This document shows, in pieces, positions 1 to 6,208 of a stretch of DNA of 36,314 nt. The notes beneath the pieces are model-generated. The model worked only from the letters and a program-made list of their open reading frames with translations, did no database searches and was not told where the DNA came from. The stretch lies in IMG/VR virus record IMGVR_UViG_3300024520_000242, positions 1 to 36,314 of that record; one strand, written 5' to 3'. This DNA is from a virus. Numbering within the stretch: position 1 is the stretch's first letter; the number at the start of each line of letters is the position of its first letter. The position numbers were made by a program, and so were the translations under genes.

Positions 1-162
1 TAGACCCGCGCATCGCCGTAGACCTTCGCATTGCCGGAGACCCGCGCATCGCCGTAGACCCGCGCATCGCCGTAGACCCGCGCATCGCCGTAGACCCGCG
101 CATCGCCGTAGACCCGCGCATCGCCGTAGACCCACGCATCGCCGTAGACCCACGCATCGCCG
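1..162. repeat. Tandem 18-bp repeat, nine units, coding
   Basis: Nine in-register 18-bp units run from 1 to 162, consensus tagacccgcgcatcgccg on the plus strand. On the minus strand each encodes a hexapeptide G-D-A-[RW]-V-Y, with one G-N-A variant. Several adjacent units are identical, so unit number can change without breaking the reading frame. The array continues from the other window end (36206-36314). Confidence 0.95.
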
Positions 163-314
163 TCGTGAGAAAGGTTTTTCTCTGCCTCGACCCAACCGCC
201 AATATCGCCAGCGGCAACGCCAATCGAAGCGATTGCGACCACCGCGCGGATTTGGTGAAGGGTCCGACCAAAATGGTTTTTCGTCTCGCCCGTGAATTCA
301 TACTTGCGGCTCAT
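1..314 (-). CDS. Hexapeptide-repeat (left-handed beta-helix type) protein, N-terminal part; continues at the other end of the window
   Basis: This is the N-terminal portion of a gene read leftward off position 1 and completed at 36314-35959. The start ATG (314-312) overlaps the TGA of the upstream gene (ATGA). The protein opens with MSRKYEFTGETKNHFGRTLH, followed by an AGDIGGWVE motif and LSHDGDAWVYGDA, which matches the well-known N-terminal module of phage and prophage proteins that continue as tandem hexapeptides of the type G-D-A-x-V-Y. Nine 18-bp units follow here. Such repeats are expected to fold as a left-handed beta-helix. The biochemical role in phages is not known to me; a polymer-forming or scaffold role is only a guess. 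The gene belongs to the leftward early operon. Confidence 0.85.
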   Translation of the reverse strand, partial: MSRKYEFTGETKNHFGRTLHQIRAVVAIASIGVAAGDIGGWVEAEKNLSHDGDAWVYGDAWVYGDARVYGDARVYGDARVYGDARVYGDARVSGNAKVYGDARV

Positions 315-637
315 GCTGCTTCTCCCTTGGCTTGCGGGAAGGCCGCCTTGAGCATCGCGTCATGAGCGAGGTCGTATCCATCAACAGCCGGGCCGTTGGA
401 CAGGATCGCCTCGTAATACCGGACGCTGATAAGCTCTTCGCAAATGGCTTCCGAGATGCAGGCGATCTGGCTGCGCTCGATGCCGGTGCCGACAAGCGCC
501 GTGCCGATGGCGGTTGCGCGCTTGATCAGGTCGGTGCGCGCCTCATAGCGCTCCTGAGCCGCTTCACGCTCTTCGGCGGTCTCGCGGTGCTCCCAGCTCA
601 TCCGGCTGAAATCCACATTGTCAGGATAGTTGCTCAT
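311..637 (-). CDS. Unknown protein, first gene of the leftward early operon
   Basis: A 108-residue, charged, mainly helical protein without signal peptide or membrane segment. I do not recognise a family. The ATG at 637 follows a GGGAG Shine-Dalgarno that lies in the right arm of a hairpin (643-665). Its stop overlaps the start of the hexapeptide-repeat gene, so the two are likely coupled. As the first gene after the left operators it should be expressed immediately after infection and silenced in the lysogen, a position where phages often keep host-takeover or anti-defence proteins; that function is inference only. Confidence 0.75.
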   Translation of the reverse strand: MSNYPDNVDFSRMSWEHRETAEEREAAQERYEARTDLIKRATAIGTALVGTGIERSQIACISEAICEELISVRYYEAILSNGPAVDGYDLAHDAMLKAAFPQAKGEAA

Positions 638-642
638 GGTCT

Positions 643-665
643 GTCTCCCGTTTCGTTAGGGAGAC
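643..665 (-). promoter_or_regulatory. Leader hairpin that covers the ribosome-binding site of the first leftward gene
   Basis: The arms GTCTCCC (643-649) and GGGAGAC (659-665) are perfectly complementary with a 9-nt loop. In the leftward transcript the 3' arm contains the GGGAG that serves as Shine-Dalgarno for the ATG at 637. Pairing would hide it, provided transcription starts upstream of 665. Confidence 0.55.
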
Positions 666-725
666 GTTACCACTCTGGTAATGGCAATTGCAAGCAGAAA
701 ATTACCGGGCTGGTAATCGCGTCAA
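665..725 (-). promoter_or_regulatory. Candidate leftward early promoter (PL-like)
   Basis: Two overlapping sigma70-like arrangements are visible on the minus strand: TTGACG at 725-720 with a poor AT-rich -10 near 704-697, and TTGCAA at 693-688 with GTAACG at 670-665 (17-bp spacer). In each case one operator palindrome lies in the spacer, so repressor binding would block RNA polymerase. The choice between them is uncertain. Only the upstream one would transcribe the whole 643-665 hairpin. Confidence 0.45.
667..716. promoter_or_regulatory. Left operator pair, TTACC-N5-GGTAA
   Basis: There are two perfect 15-bp palindromes, TTACCACTCTGGTAA (667-681) and TTACCGGGCTGGTAA (702-716), with centres 35 bp apart. 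The same palindrome occurs as a second pair at 1056-1104 on the other side of the repressor gene. I saw no convincing further copy in the window. They are the likely binding sites of the repressor (726-1019) and/or the Cro-like protein. Confidence 0.85.
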
Positions 726-1019
726 TTACGCCTTCTTTTCAGTGAAGCTTTCGAGTGTGCGGCGGGCCTGATCTCGCCGCGCAGCTGGGATGCGCGACCA
801 TATATCTACGACATCAGCATCGGCCTTCGGATCGCGGCCTATCAGCTCCCATTCCGCGCAGCGGTAGACGCTCGCCAGCGTCTTGAGGTGATCAGCGTGC
901 AGCTTGCGCTCGCCCTTTTCCAAACGGTTCAGGACGGGCGGCGCCCATCCCGCCAGCCTGGATGCTTCGGCCTGCGTCAGATCGCGGTGTTCCCGCCATT
1001 CAATAAGGAAGTGGGCCAT
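726..1019 (-). CDS. Phage repressor, HTH (XRE) family, CI-position
   Basis: A 97-residue protein with an XRE-type helix-turn-helix: LTQAEASRLAGWAPPVLNRL at about residues 14-33, followed by the usual ExGxR continuation. The ATG at 1019 is preferred because longer upstream extensions in this frame would run through the operator region. It lies between the two operator pairs and is divergent from the Cro-like gene, so it is the probable lysogeny repressor. Unlike lambda CI it ends shortly after the DNA-binding domain and has no room for a LexA-like self-cleaving peptidase domain. Induction must therefore work differently from RecA-stimulated autocleavage. It could be assigned Cro and its neighbour the repressor, but its position between both operator pairs favours this assignment. 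Confidence 0.8.
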   Translation of the reverse strand: MAHFLIEWREHRDLTQAEASRLAGWAPPVLNRLEKGERKLHADHLKTLASVYRCAEWELIGRDPKADADVVDIWSRIPAARRDQARRTLESFTEKKA

Positions 1020-1055
1020 GCGCCGATTATGCCGCGCGGGCGGGCGTCCTCGCCA

Positions 1056-1104
1056 TAACCATTCCGGTAAATTGCCGCTTGCGTTGCCGTTACCAACTTG
1101 GTAA
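1056..1104. promoter_or_regulatory. Right operator pair between repressor and Cro-like genes
   Basis: TTACCAACTTGGTAA at 1090-1104 is a perfect copy of the operator. TAACCATTCCGGTAA at 1056-1070 differs by one base. Centres are 34 bp apart, nearly the same as in the left pair. A possible rightward promoter is TTGCGT (1079-1084) with TAAAAA (1102-1107) and a 17-bp spacer; it would start transcription at about the ATG at 1114. The repressor promoter must also lie here, reading leftward. Confidence 0.8.
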
Positions 1105-1113
1105 AAATGGGGT

Positions 1114-1347
1114 ATGGAACCTTCAAAGCACATCACCCGTGGCTCCCAAAAGCTTGTGGCGGCTGCGCAAGCGCGGGGCTGGAAGATTGCCGATCTGGCA
1201 ACAGAGCTAGGCTGTAGCACGGTGCACGCATGGCGCTTGCAGGCAGGCCGACAAAAGCCGGGCGACGAGTTGCGCCTGAAAATGGCTGACAAGCTGGATA
1301 TTGACCTGCGCGACTGGCTGGTGCCTGCCGAGAAGGACGCCGCCTAA
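1114..1347 (+). CDS. Cro-like HTH protein
   Basis: A 77-residue protein with a helix-turn-helix: KIADLATELGCSTVHAWRLQ at about residues 24-43. It is divergent from the repressor and starts only 9 bp after an operator palindrome, the standard position of Cro. It likely binds the same TTACC-N5-GGTAA operators and turns down repressor synthesis during lytic growth; this is inferred from position. If transcription starts near 1113 the mRNA would be almost leaderless. Its 3' end overlaps by 4 bp, tail to tail, the minus-strand gene 1344-1565. Confidence 0.75.
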   Translation: MEPSKHITRGSQKLVAAAQARGWKIADLATELGCSTVHAWRLQAGRQKPGDELRLKMADKLDIDLRDWLVPAEKDAA

Positions 1348-1565
1348 TGGCCGAGCTTCGCGACCCTCTCGCACAGCTCACGCGGGCTGATGTTGTCTTG
1401 CTTGGCCAGCTCTCGCTGCAGCTCCATGAGCAAGCCGACGGCTGCATGTCGGGTGAGCACCCGCACATAGGAGACATCGCCTGTCGTGACCTTAATGCGC
1501 ATCCGGTCGTCTCGCCATTCGGCGGTCGGCGGCTGGTCAATGTGAAGCTCAGCGGTAATCGGCAT
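1344..1565 (-). CDS. Small unknown protein, minus strand, antisense to the early rightward operon
   Basis: A 73-residue protein, predicted as beta-strands followed by a helix, without a recognised family. A near-ideal AAGGAGG stands 5 nt upstream of its ATG (1565), which is the strongest argument that it is real. It is collinear with the gene at 1746-1928 and with the repressor, so a leftward transcript starting near 1930-2000 could express all three, like lambda PRE. Confidence 0.65.
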   Translation of the reverse strand: MPITAELHIDQPPTAEWRDDRMRIKVTTGDVSYVRVLTRHAAVGLLMELQRELAKQDNISPRELCERVAKLGH

Positions 1566-1582
1566 ATGTCCTCCTTTGCAAT

Positions 1583-1600
1583 CCTGAATAGCGTTTCAGG
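1583..1600. promoter_or_regulatory. 18-bp inverted repeat upstream of the 1344-1565 gene
   Basis: CCTGAA (1583-1588) and TTCAGG (1595-1600) are separated by TAGCGT. The element lies 18 bp upstream of the start codon of the minus-strand gene and differs in sequence from the repressor operators. It could be a site for another regulator, for example the Cro-position or CII-position protein. Confidence 0.35.
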
Positions 1601-1670
1601 TTCGCATATGGGATGGACAAAATCTGTCTCGAATGGGGCATTATCCACAAATTTCCCGAATATTTCTATT

Positions 1671-1737
1671 CCGCAGCGCTCGCCCTTGTCCGCTGCGGAT
1701 CGCGCCCGGCTCGTTATCCCCCTTCCGCGCCGGGCGC
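1671..1737. other. Two adjacent perfect hairpins (structured intergenic RNA element)
   Basis: Hairpin 1 has arms CCGCAGCG (1671-1678) and CGCTGCGG (1691-1698) with a 12-nt loop. Hairpin 2 has arms GCGCCCGGC (1702-1710) and GCCGGGCGC (1729-1737) with an 18-nt loop. Only 3 nt separate them. No T-tract follows on either strand, so ordinary termination is unlikely. They fill the gap between two small minus-strand genes. Confidence 0.6.
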
Positions 1738-1745
1738 ACCTCATC

Positions 1746-1928
1746 TCAAGACGCCCTCTGCTGCGCCATGTTGGCCGCGCGCGCCTCGTAAAGGTCTGCC
1801 GTGACCTGACAGGCTTCGCGCCCCGTGGCGTTCAAAAACGGGTGCTCGGCCAGAAGCCGGAACGCCTCAGCGTTTCTCTGCGCCCGCTCGACCAGATCGC
1901 GCCGTCGCGTTTCGCTCATCACGTCCAT
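1746..1928 (-). CDS. Small helical unknown protein, minus strand
   Basis: A 60-residue protein rich in Arg, Glu and Ala, predicted helical, no recognised family. A GAGGG sequence lies 8 nt before the ATG at 1928; a second in-frame ATG at 1919 (MSETRRR) is possible. It reads leftward, divergent from the HTH gene at 2009, with 80 bp between them that could hold divergent promoters. Confidence 0.5.
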   Translation of the reverse strand: MDVMSETRRRDLVERAQRNAEAFRLLAEHPFLNATGREACQVTADLYEARAANMAQQRAS

Positions 1929-2008
1929 TGCATCCGCCCTCTTGTTGCCCAGCCCAAGGATGGCCGGGCCGCGATGGCAAGTCAGCTTTAATCGGAAGGG
2001 GATTTTCC

Positions 2009-2413
2009 ATGTGCTACCACTCCACTCAAGCCCGCCGCTTGATCCGCCTTGTCGGCGGTGTCGAGGCTGCCGCGGCTCTTTGCGGCGTTTCCGCTCAGCT
2101 CATGAGCAATTACCAGAACGCTGGCCAGCGCGCTTTCATGCCACCGCAATTTATCGAGGCCCTGGAACGCGAAGCGGGCCAGCCGGTCTATTCCGCAGCC
2201 CTTGCCAATCTGGTCAGGGTCGAGCCGTCCAAGTCGATGCTGTGTGATGCGATGGACGCTGCCCGGATTGCCGGAGGCTTGCCGCAGCAGGTGCATGAGG
2301 CGCTGGCTGATGGCCGCATTGACGAAGCCGAGCGCCGCGTTTTGCTGGCTGCTGTCGATCAGCTTCGCCTTGAAGCCGATGCGGTCGCATCCGCTCTCTC
2401 GCTGGAGGGCTGA
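2009..2413 (+). CDS. HTH-type regulator in CII position
   Basis: A 134-residue protein. The N-terminal part, GGVEAAAALCGVSAQLMSNY (about residues 16-35), is a helix-turn-helix; the C-terminal half is helical and could mediate oligomerisation. The ATG at 2009 is chosen because GGAAGGGG lies just upstream. It occupies the position of lambda cII, between the Cro-like gene and the replication genes, and may resemble phage CII/CP76 regulators. A role in activating leftward transcription toward the repressor is inferred from position. Confidence 0.6.
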   Translation: MCYHSTQARRLIRLVGGVEAAAALCGVSAQLMSNYQNAGQRAFMPPQFIEALEREAGQPVYSAALANLVRVEPSKSMLCDAMDAARIAGGLPQQVHEALADGRIDEAERRVLLAAVDQLRLEADAVASALSLEG

Positions 2414-2416
2414 CCC

Positions 2417-2797
2417 ATGACCCGAGGCGAAGAATACCTCAAACTCCGGGCCAAGCACCCCACAAAGACGCGGCGCGAGATTGCCAAGCTGATGGGCATC
2501 ACGCCGGAATACTGCGGGCTGCTGGCACGCCGGGCTGGCGAGAGCGTCAAGAGCCGGACTAGCCGGACGGGTGACGCTTCGGCTGACGCCACCGCAGAGC
2601 ACCAAGCCGCAGAGCGCCAGAAAGAAACTATCGTGAGCTATTGGGCAGCGCTTGGCTACACGGTTAAGGCGACCGTCCGTGAGCAGCCTTTCTGCGCAAA
2701 CTCCCGGTGTCGGACCTGCGATGTCGTCACCGATCTCGTCAACGGCCTGCCCCGTGGATTTCGGGCCGCTGACCTGCCGAAGCGGAGAGCGTCATGA
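2417..2797 (+). CDS. Unknown protein with N-terminal HTH-like segment and cysteine cluster
   Basis: 126 residues. The N-terminal 40 residues (TKTRREIAKLMGITPEYCGL) look like a helix-turn-helix. The C-terminal half has a small cysteine cluster, C-x4-C-x2-C (FCANSRCRTC), which could bind a metal. It starts 3 nt after the preceding stop and overlaps the next gene by ATGA. Family not recognised. Confidence 0.65.
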   Translation: MTRGEEYLKLRAKHPTKTRREIAKLMGITPEYCGLLARRAGESVKSRTSRTGDASADATAEHQAAERQKETIVSYWAALGYTVKATVREQPFCANSRCRTCDVVTDLVNGLPRGFRAADLPKRRAS

Positions 2798-2961
2798 CCC
2801 CTGACTTTCGCCCTCATCCCATTGCAATGGAGCCTGCCCGCGCGGCTGCCCGTGAGCGCTGGGCACGCGCCCCGAAAGGCGAGCGCACGGCCCGCCTTCG
2901 CGAGCTTCGCGATCTGACGACGGAAGCACTTATCTGGGACCGGGAGGCGCGTAATGGCTGA
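2794..2961 (+). CDS. Small basic unknown protein
   Basis: A 55-residue, arginine-rich helical protein. Its ATG overlaps the previous stop (ATGA) and its end overlaps the HNH gene by 8 nt, so it fits tightly into the operon. I see no recognisable domain. Confidence 0.6.
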   Translation: MTPDFRPHPIAMEPARAAARERWARAPKGERTARLRELRDLTTEALIWDREARNG

Positions 2962-3349
2962 CCGTCGCGAGTTCTCCGATGCGGTCAAGGCTGAAATCCG
3001 CGCCCGCTCTGGTGGTCGCTGCGAGTGCTACCGCATGACGCCTGACATCATACACATGTTCCCCAAGGTCTGCGACCGCGTGGCGTGTGACGTGGATCAC
3101 ATCTTCGCGGACATTCTGGAGCTGGAAAAGGACGCGCCTCTCACGGCCGATGATGGCGCGCACCTGTCCAAGCCCTGCCACAAGATCAAGACGGCCTCGG
3201 ATCAAGCCTATCGCCGAAAGCGCAATGCGCACCGCGTCCGCAAGGATCGGCCAAAGCCTGGCTGGTTTCAGACTGGCGCGAAGATCGAAGGCGTCAACCG
3301 CTGGCCTGCCAAGGGTTCGCGCAAGCTTCAATCACGGGGGTTTGACTGA
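2954..3349 (+). CDS. HNH-type endonuclease-like protein
   Basis: 131 residues with the layout of HNH nucleases: SGGRCEC near residue 20, the D-H pair in VACDVDHIF near residue 50, and KPCHKIKTASDQ near residue 78 with the last metal-binding histidine. The C-terminus is basic. HNH proteins in early phage operons are often involved in DNA processing or recombination. It is not beside the terminase, so a packaging role is less likely. The stop overlaps the next start (TGATG). Confidence 0.75.
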   Translation: MADRREFSDAVKAEIRARSGGRCECYRMTPDIIHMFPKVCDRVACDVDHIFADILELEKDAPLTADDGAHLSKPCHKIKTASDQAYRRKRNAHRVRKDRPKPGWFQTGAKIEGVNRWPAKGSRKLQSRGFD

Positions 3350-3915
3350 TGACCACGCCATTTGAATGGAACCCGCAGACAGAAGCCCGCTTGTTCGAGC
3401 TTTGGAAGGCCGGACACCCCGGATCTGTCATTGCAAACATCATGCGCGCGCCGTCTCGCTCTGCTGTGATCGGCAAGCTGCACCGCATGGGCTACACCGC
3501 CGCACACCCGGACGCGCCCGCTCGCACGAAAGACATGATCAGCGCTCGGGGCACCCGCACCCGGATCGCAGGCGGTGGCCACGGCGGCAAGCGTGTGGCC
3601 GGCGGTGTCGTCACGGCCCCGATCAAGCGCCAGCCGATGGCCAAGCTGATGACCAGCGCTGCCATCTTTCCGATCCAGATGAACCCGACGCCCTTCCTCG
3701 ATCTTGCGTCTGACCAGTGCCGGTTTGCGCTGGACGACATCAACGCGCCGGCAACAGCCGACACGCTTTTCTGTGGGGCCAAGCAGCGCGACGGGTCGAG
3801 CTATTGCGAGCATCATCACGCGCGCTGCATGAGCCCGTATAAGCGACAGAAGAAATCGCGCGACCGCAGCGCCTTTATCGCCCGTGACAAGTTTGCGTTC
3901 GGGGTGGCGGCATGA
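3349..3915 (+). CDS. GcrA-family cell-cycle regulator homologue
   Basis: 188 residues with both hallmarks of GcrA. The N-terminal helical module (residues 5-50) has W-x-P-Q-T-E-A-R-L-F-E-L-W followed by SRSAVIGKLHRMGY. The C-terminal part has a CRFALDDI segment and an FCGA...YCEHH metal-site-like motif near residues 144-160. In Caulobacter and relatives GcrA acts with sigma70 at promoters carrying CcrM-methylated GANTC sites. A phage copy may redirect host or phage promoters; that is inference. Residues about 60-100 are a Gly/Arg/Lys-rich linker. It overlaps the dnaB-like gene by 4 nt. Confidence 0.85.
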   Translation: MTTPFEWNPQTEARLFELWKAGHPGSVIANIMRAPSRSAVIGKLHRMGYTAAHPDAPARTKDMISARGTRTRIAGGGHGGKRVAGGVVTAPIKRQPMAKLMTSAAIFPIQMNPTPFLDLASDQCRFALDDINAPATADTLFCGAKQRDGSSYCEHHHARCMSPYKRQKKSRDRSAFIARDKFAFGVAA

Positions 3916-5372
3916 CCCTGGCCCTTGCTCATTACGAAGCATCAACCGAGCCGCAGACCGCCCCGCACAATCTGGATGCGGAGCAGGCTTTCCTCGGTGC
4001 CGTCCTGTACGACAACGCGGTCTATCACCGTGTCGCTGACTGGCTGCGCGCTGAGCATTTCTACGACCCGGTGCATGGCCGGATCTACGAAGCCGCAGCA
4101 GCTCTGATCGGCAAAGGCTCTTTGGCTGATGCGGTGGTCTTGAAAACCAAATTGGAGAGCGACGGCGGGCTGGCTGAGATTGGCGGGACCGAATATCTTG
4201 TAGAGCTTGTATCTGGCGCCCCAAGCGGCAATGCCGCGGTTGAATACGGCCGCATGGTCTATGACCTTTATCTGCGCCGGGAGGTCATGCGCTTGGGTCA
4301 GGACATGGTTTCTGATGCTGGCGCCGACATGGACGTGGACGCCCGCGCACTAATCGAGCATGTCGAAGTTCAGCTCTTTGGCCTTGCTGAGCAGAAAACG
4401 GGATCAAAGGGATTTAAGAGCTTTCGGCACCATACCGAAGTCGCGTTAGCGCACGCCGCTGCAGCCTATGAGCGCGGCGGCACTGCGGGGCTTTCAACGG
4501 GGCTCAAGGCGCTTGATGACCAAATGGGCGGACTGCACCCGTCTGACTTGATCATTTTGGCTGCTCGCCCGTCTATGGGCAAGACAAGCCTGGTCACAAA
4601 CATTGCCCACAATGTCGCTCGAAATTATGAGTTCGAGATCGACGCGGACGGGGTTCGCAAGACAAAGCGCGGCGGCATTGTCGGTTTCTTTTCGCTTGAG
4701 ATGTCCGGCGACCAGCTATCCCAGCGCATGATTTGCGACATGGCAGACGTTCCGGGCTGGAAAGTTCGCAAGGGGATGATCAGCCCTGCCGAGTTCGAGC
4801 GCCTGCGCGATGCCGGAATTGAACTGTCCGGCTTGCCGATCCACATTGACGACACCGGGGGCCTTCCAATCGCTCTTCTTGCTGCCCGCGCGCGGCGCCT
4901 CAAGCGCCAGCACGGTCTGGATTTGCTGGTAATCGATTACATCCAGCTCGCTGCCGGATCCAAGCGCGGAGGCCATGAGAACCGGGTGCAGGAGGTGACA
5001 GAAATCACCACGGCACTGAAAGCCCTTGCCAAGGAACTTGAGGTGCCGGTCATCGCGCTCTCTCAGCTTTCGCGGCAAGTCGAGAACCGCCCTGACAAGA
5101 AGCCTCAGCTTTCCGATTTGAGGGAGTCCGGGTCGATTGAGCAAGACGCCGACGTCGTCCTCTTCGTCTATCGTGAAGCCTATTACAAGGAACGCGAGAA
5201 ACCGCGCGAGGACACGCCGGAATACCTCGCATGGGAGGATGAGTTCGCTTCGATTCGCGATCATGCCGAGGTCATTATCGGCAAGCAGCGTCACGGCCCT
5301 ATCGGCACGGCGAAGCTGCGGTTTGATGGCGAGCGCACCCGCTTTAGCGATTGGCCGGAGTATGCATCATGA
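3912..5372 (+). CDS. dnaB: Replicative DNA helicase, DnaB family
   Basis: 486 residues, about full length for DnaB. The N-terminal domain starts near PHNLDAEQAFLGAVL (residues 18-32). The RecA-like motor has Walker A ARPSMGKTS (about 218-226), a FFSLEMS strand, LLVIDYIQL (Walker B) and the SQLSR / DLRESGSIEQDADVV motifs. It unwinds DNA at the phage fork. The phage carries its own helicase rather than a lambda P-type loader, and the next gene is an O-like initiator. A slightly longer loop with charged residues (EIDADGVRKTKRG) follows Walker A, as in other phage DnaB proteins. Confidence 0.95.
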   Translation: MTLALAHYEASTEPQTAPHNLDAEQAFLGAVLYDNAVYHRVADWLRAEHFYDPVHGRIYEAAAALIGKGSLADAVVLKTKLESDGGLAEIGGTEYLVELVSGAPSGNAAVEYGRMVYDLYLRREVMRLGQDMVSDAGADMDVDARALIEHVEVQLFGLAEQKTGSKGFKSFRHHTEVALAHAAAAYERGGTAGLSTGLKALDDQMGGLHPSDLIILAARPSMGKTSLVTNIAHNVARNYEFEIDADGVRKTKRGGIVGFFSLEMSGDQLSQRMICDMADVPGWKVRKGMISPAEFERLRDAGIELSGLPIHIDDTGGLPIALLAARARRLKRQHGLDLLVIDYIQLAAGSKRGGHENRVQEVTEITTALKALAKELEVPVIALSQLSRQVENRPDKKPQLSDLRESGSIEQDADVVLFVYREAYYKEREKPREDTPEYLAWEDEFASIRDHAEVIIGKQRHGPIGTAKLRFDGERTRFSDWPEYAS

Positions 5373-6208
5373 GCACGCAGGCGATCACCTGGGCGATTTC
5401 CTTCCAAGCTGAAAGCGCGACCGAAAAGGCCATCCTTTTGCTGCTGGCAAATTACGCTGACGGCGACGGCGTTAGCTTTCCGGGTCAACAGCGCATTGCC
5501 GAGCAAGCATGCTGCGGTGAGCGCACTGTCCGGCGCATTCTGACCAGCCTTGAAGAGCGGGGCATAATCCGCCGCCTCGAGCGCCGCCGCCGGGACGGAT
5601 CGCGCACATCTGACAGCATCGTTTTGGTGAAATTCCAGCAACCGGCCAATATGGCCGGTAGTGAGGAACCAACCGGCCACTGTGACCTCACCAACCGGCC
5701 ACTGTGTCCGGACCTACCGGCCACCATGGCCGGGCCCACTACGTTTGATACACCAGAAGATACACCAGAGACACGGGCGCGCGCGCAAAGCCTCCCATCG
5801 GATGAGGACTGCACCCGGTTTTTGAAAGCCTTCCCGCCCGGCGGCATGGTCAACGTTGCAAAAGCCTCGCTTCCGCTGATGCTTGCCCGGCCATCGCTCA
5901 AGCTGGGTGGCTTCGAAAAGCTGATTTCTGCGGCGGTCGAGTATCGCCGGCGGGTTGATGAAGCCCAATCCAAGCCGCGAAGCCTTGCGAATTGGCTGGG
6001 GGACTGGCCGCTGGTGGCTGAGTGCGCAGAGGTTGGATCGCCAGTGCTAGCCGCGCCGCAAACAACTGATCAATGGGCGCGGCGGGTCAAATTCTTTGCG
6101 AGCAACGGGCAATGGCATGCGCCAGGCCCGTCCCCCGACCAGCCCGGATGCAAAGCGCCCGCCGGTGTGCTGGCAGAGTTTGGGTATCAGCAGGAGCACG
6201 CAGCATGA
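5369..6208 (+). CDS. Replication initiator, O-like winged-helix protein
   Basis: 279 residues. The N-terminus has a winged-helix domain: SATEKAILLLLANYAD, then FPGQQRIAEQACCGERTVRR and the wing LERRRRDGSRT (residues 8-85), as in helix-turn-helix_36 phage replication proteins. A low-complexity linker (90-145) follows, and its DNA carries four iterons. The C-terminal region (150-279) may contact the helicase. The ATG overlaps the helicase stop (ATGA). By analogy with lambda O, it binds the iterons inside its own gene and brings in the helicase encoded just upstream. Confidence 0.8.
   Translation: MSTQAITWAISFQAESATEKAILLLLANYADGDGVSFPGQQRIAEQACCGERTVRRILTSLEERGIIRRLERRRRDGSRTSDSIVLVKFQQPANMAGSEEPTGHCDLTNRPLCPDLPATMAGPTTFDTPEDTPETRARAQSLPSDEDCTRFLKAFPPGGMVNVAKASLPLMLARPSLKLGGFEKLISAAVEYRRRVDEAQSKPRSLANWLGDWPLVAECAEVGSPVLAAPQTTDQWARRVKFFASNGQWHAPGPSPDQPGCKAPAGVLAEFGYQQEHAA
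5641..5728. other. Putative replication origin: four iterons ACCGGCCA-N3-TG
   Basis: Four copies begin at 5641, 5672, 5694 and 5716: ACCGGCCAATATG, ACCGGCCACTGTG (twice) and ACCGGCCACCATG. The spacings are 31, 22 and 22 bp, roughly three and two helical turns. The first and last are extended into dyads by a following GGCCGG. They lie in the linker-coding part of the initiator gene, exactly as the lambda origin lies in gene O. A 12-bp-period direct repeat (GATACACCAGA at 5747 and 5759) follows. No long AT-rich tract is evident. Confidence 0.75.

Noticed and set aside
1-162. CRISPR-like array at the window ends
   Set aside because: The units are contiguous 18-bp coding repeats without spacers and translate as hexapeptides in one open frame.
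1347-1991. 214-aa plus-strand frame across 1347-1991
   Set aside because: It runs antisense to the 1344-1565 gene, which has an excellent Shine-Dalgarno, and through the tandem hairpins; composition looks non-coding.
3328-4224. 298-aa minus-strand open frame opposite the GcrA-like gene and helicase
   Set aside because: Arg/His/Pro-rich composition typical of antisense translation in GC-rich DNA; the plus-strand genes have clear families.
5747-5769. GATACACCAGA direct repeat as extra iteron
   Set aside because: Two adjacent copies encode a DTPE repeat in the linker and differ in sequence from the four spaced iterons; no support for initiator binding.
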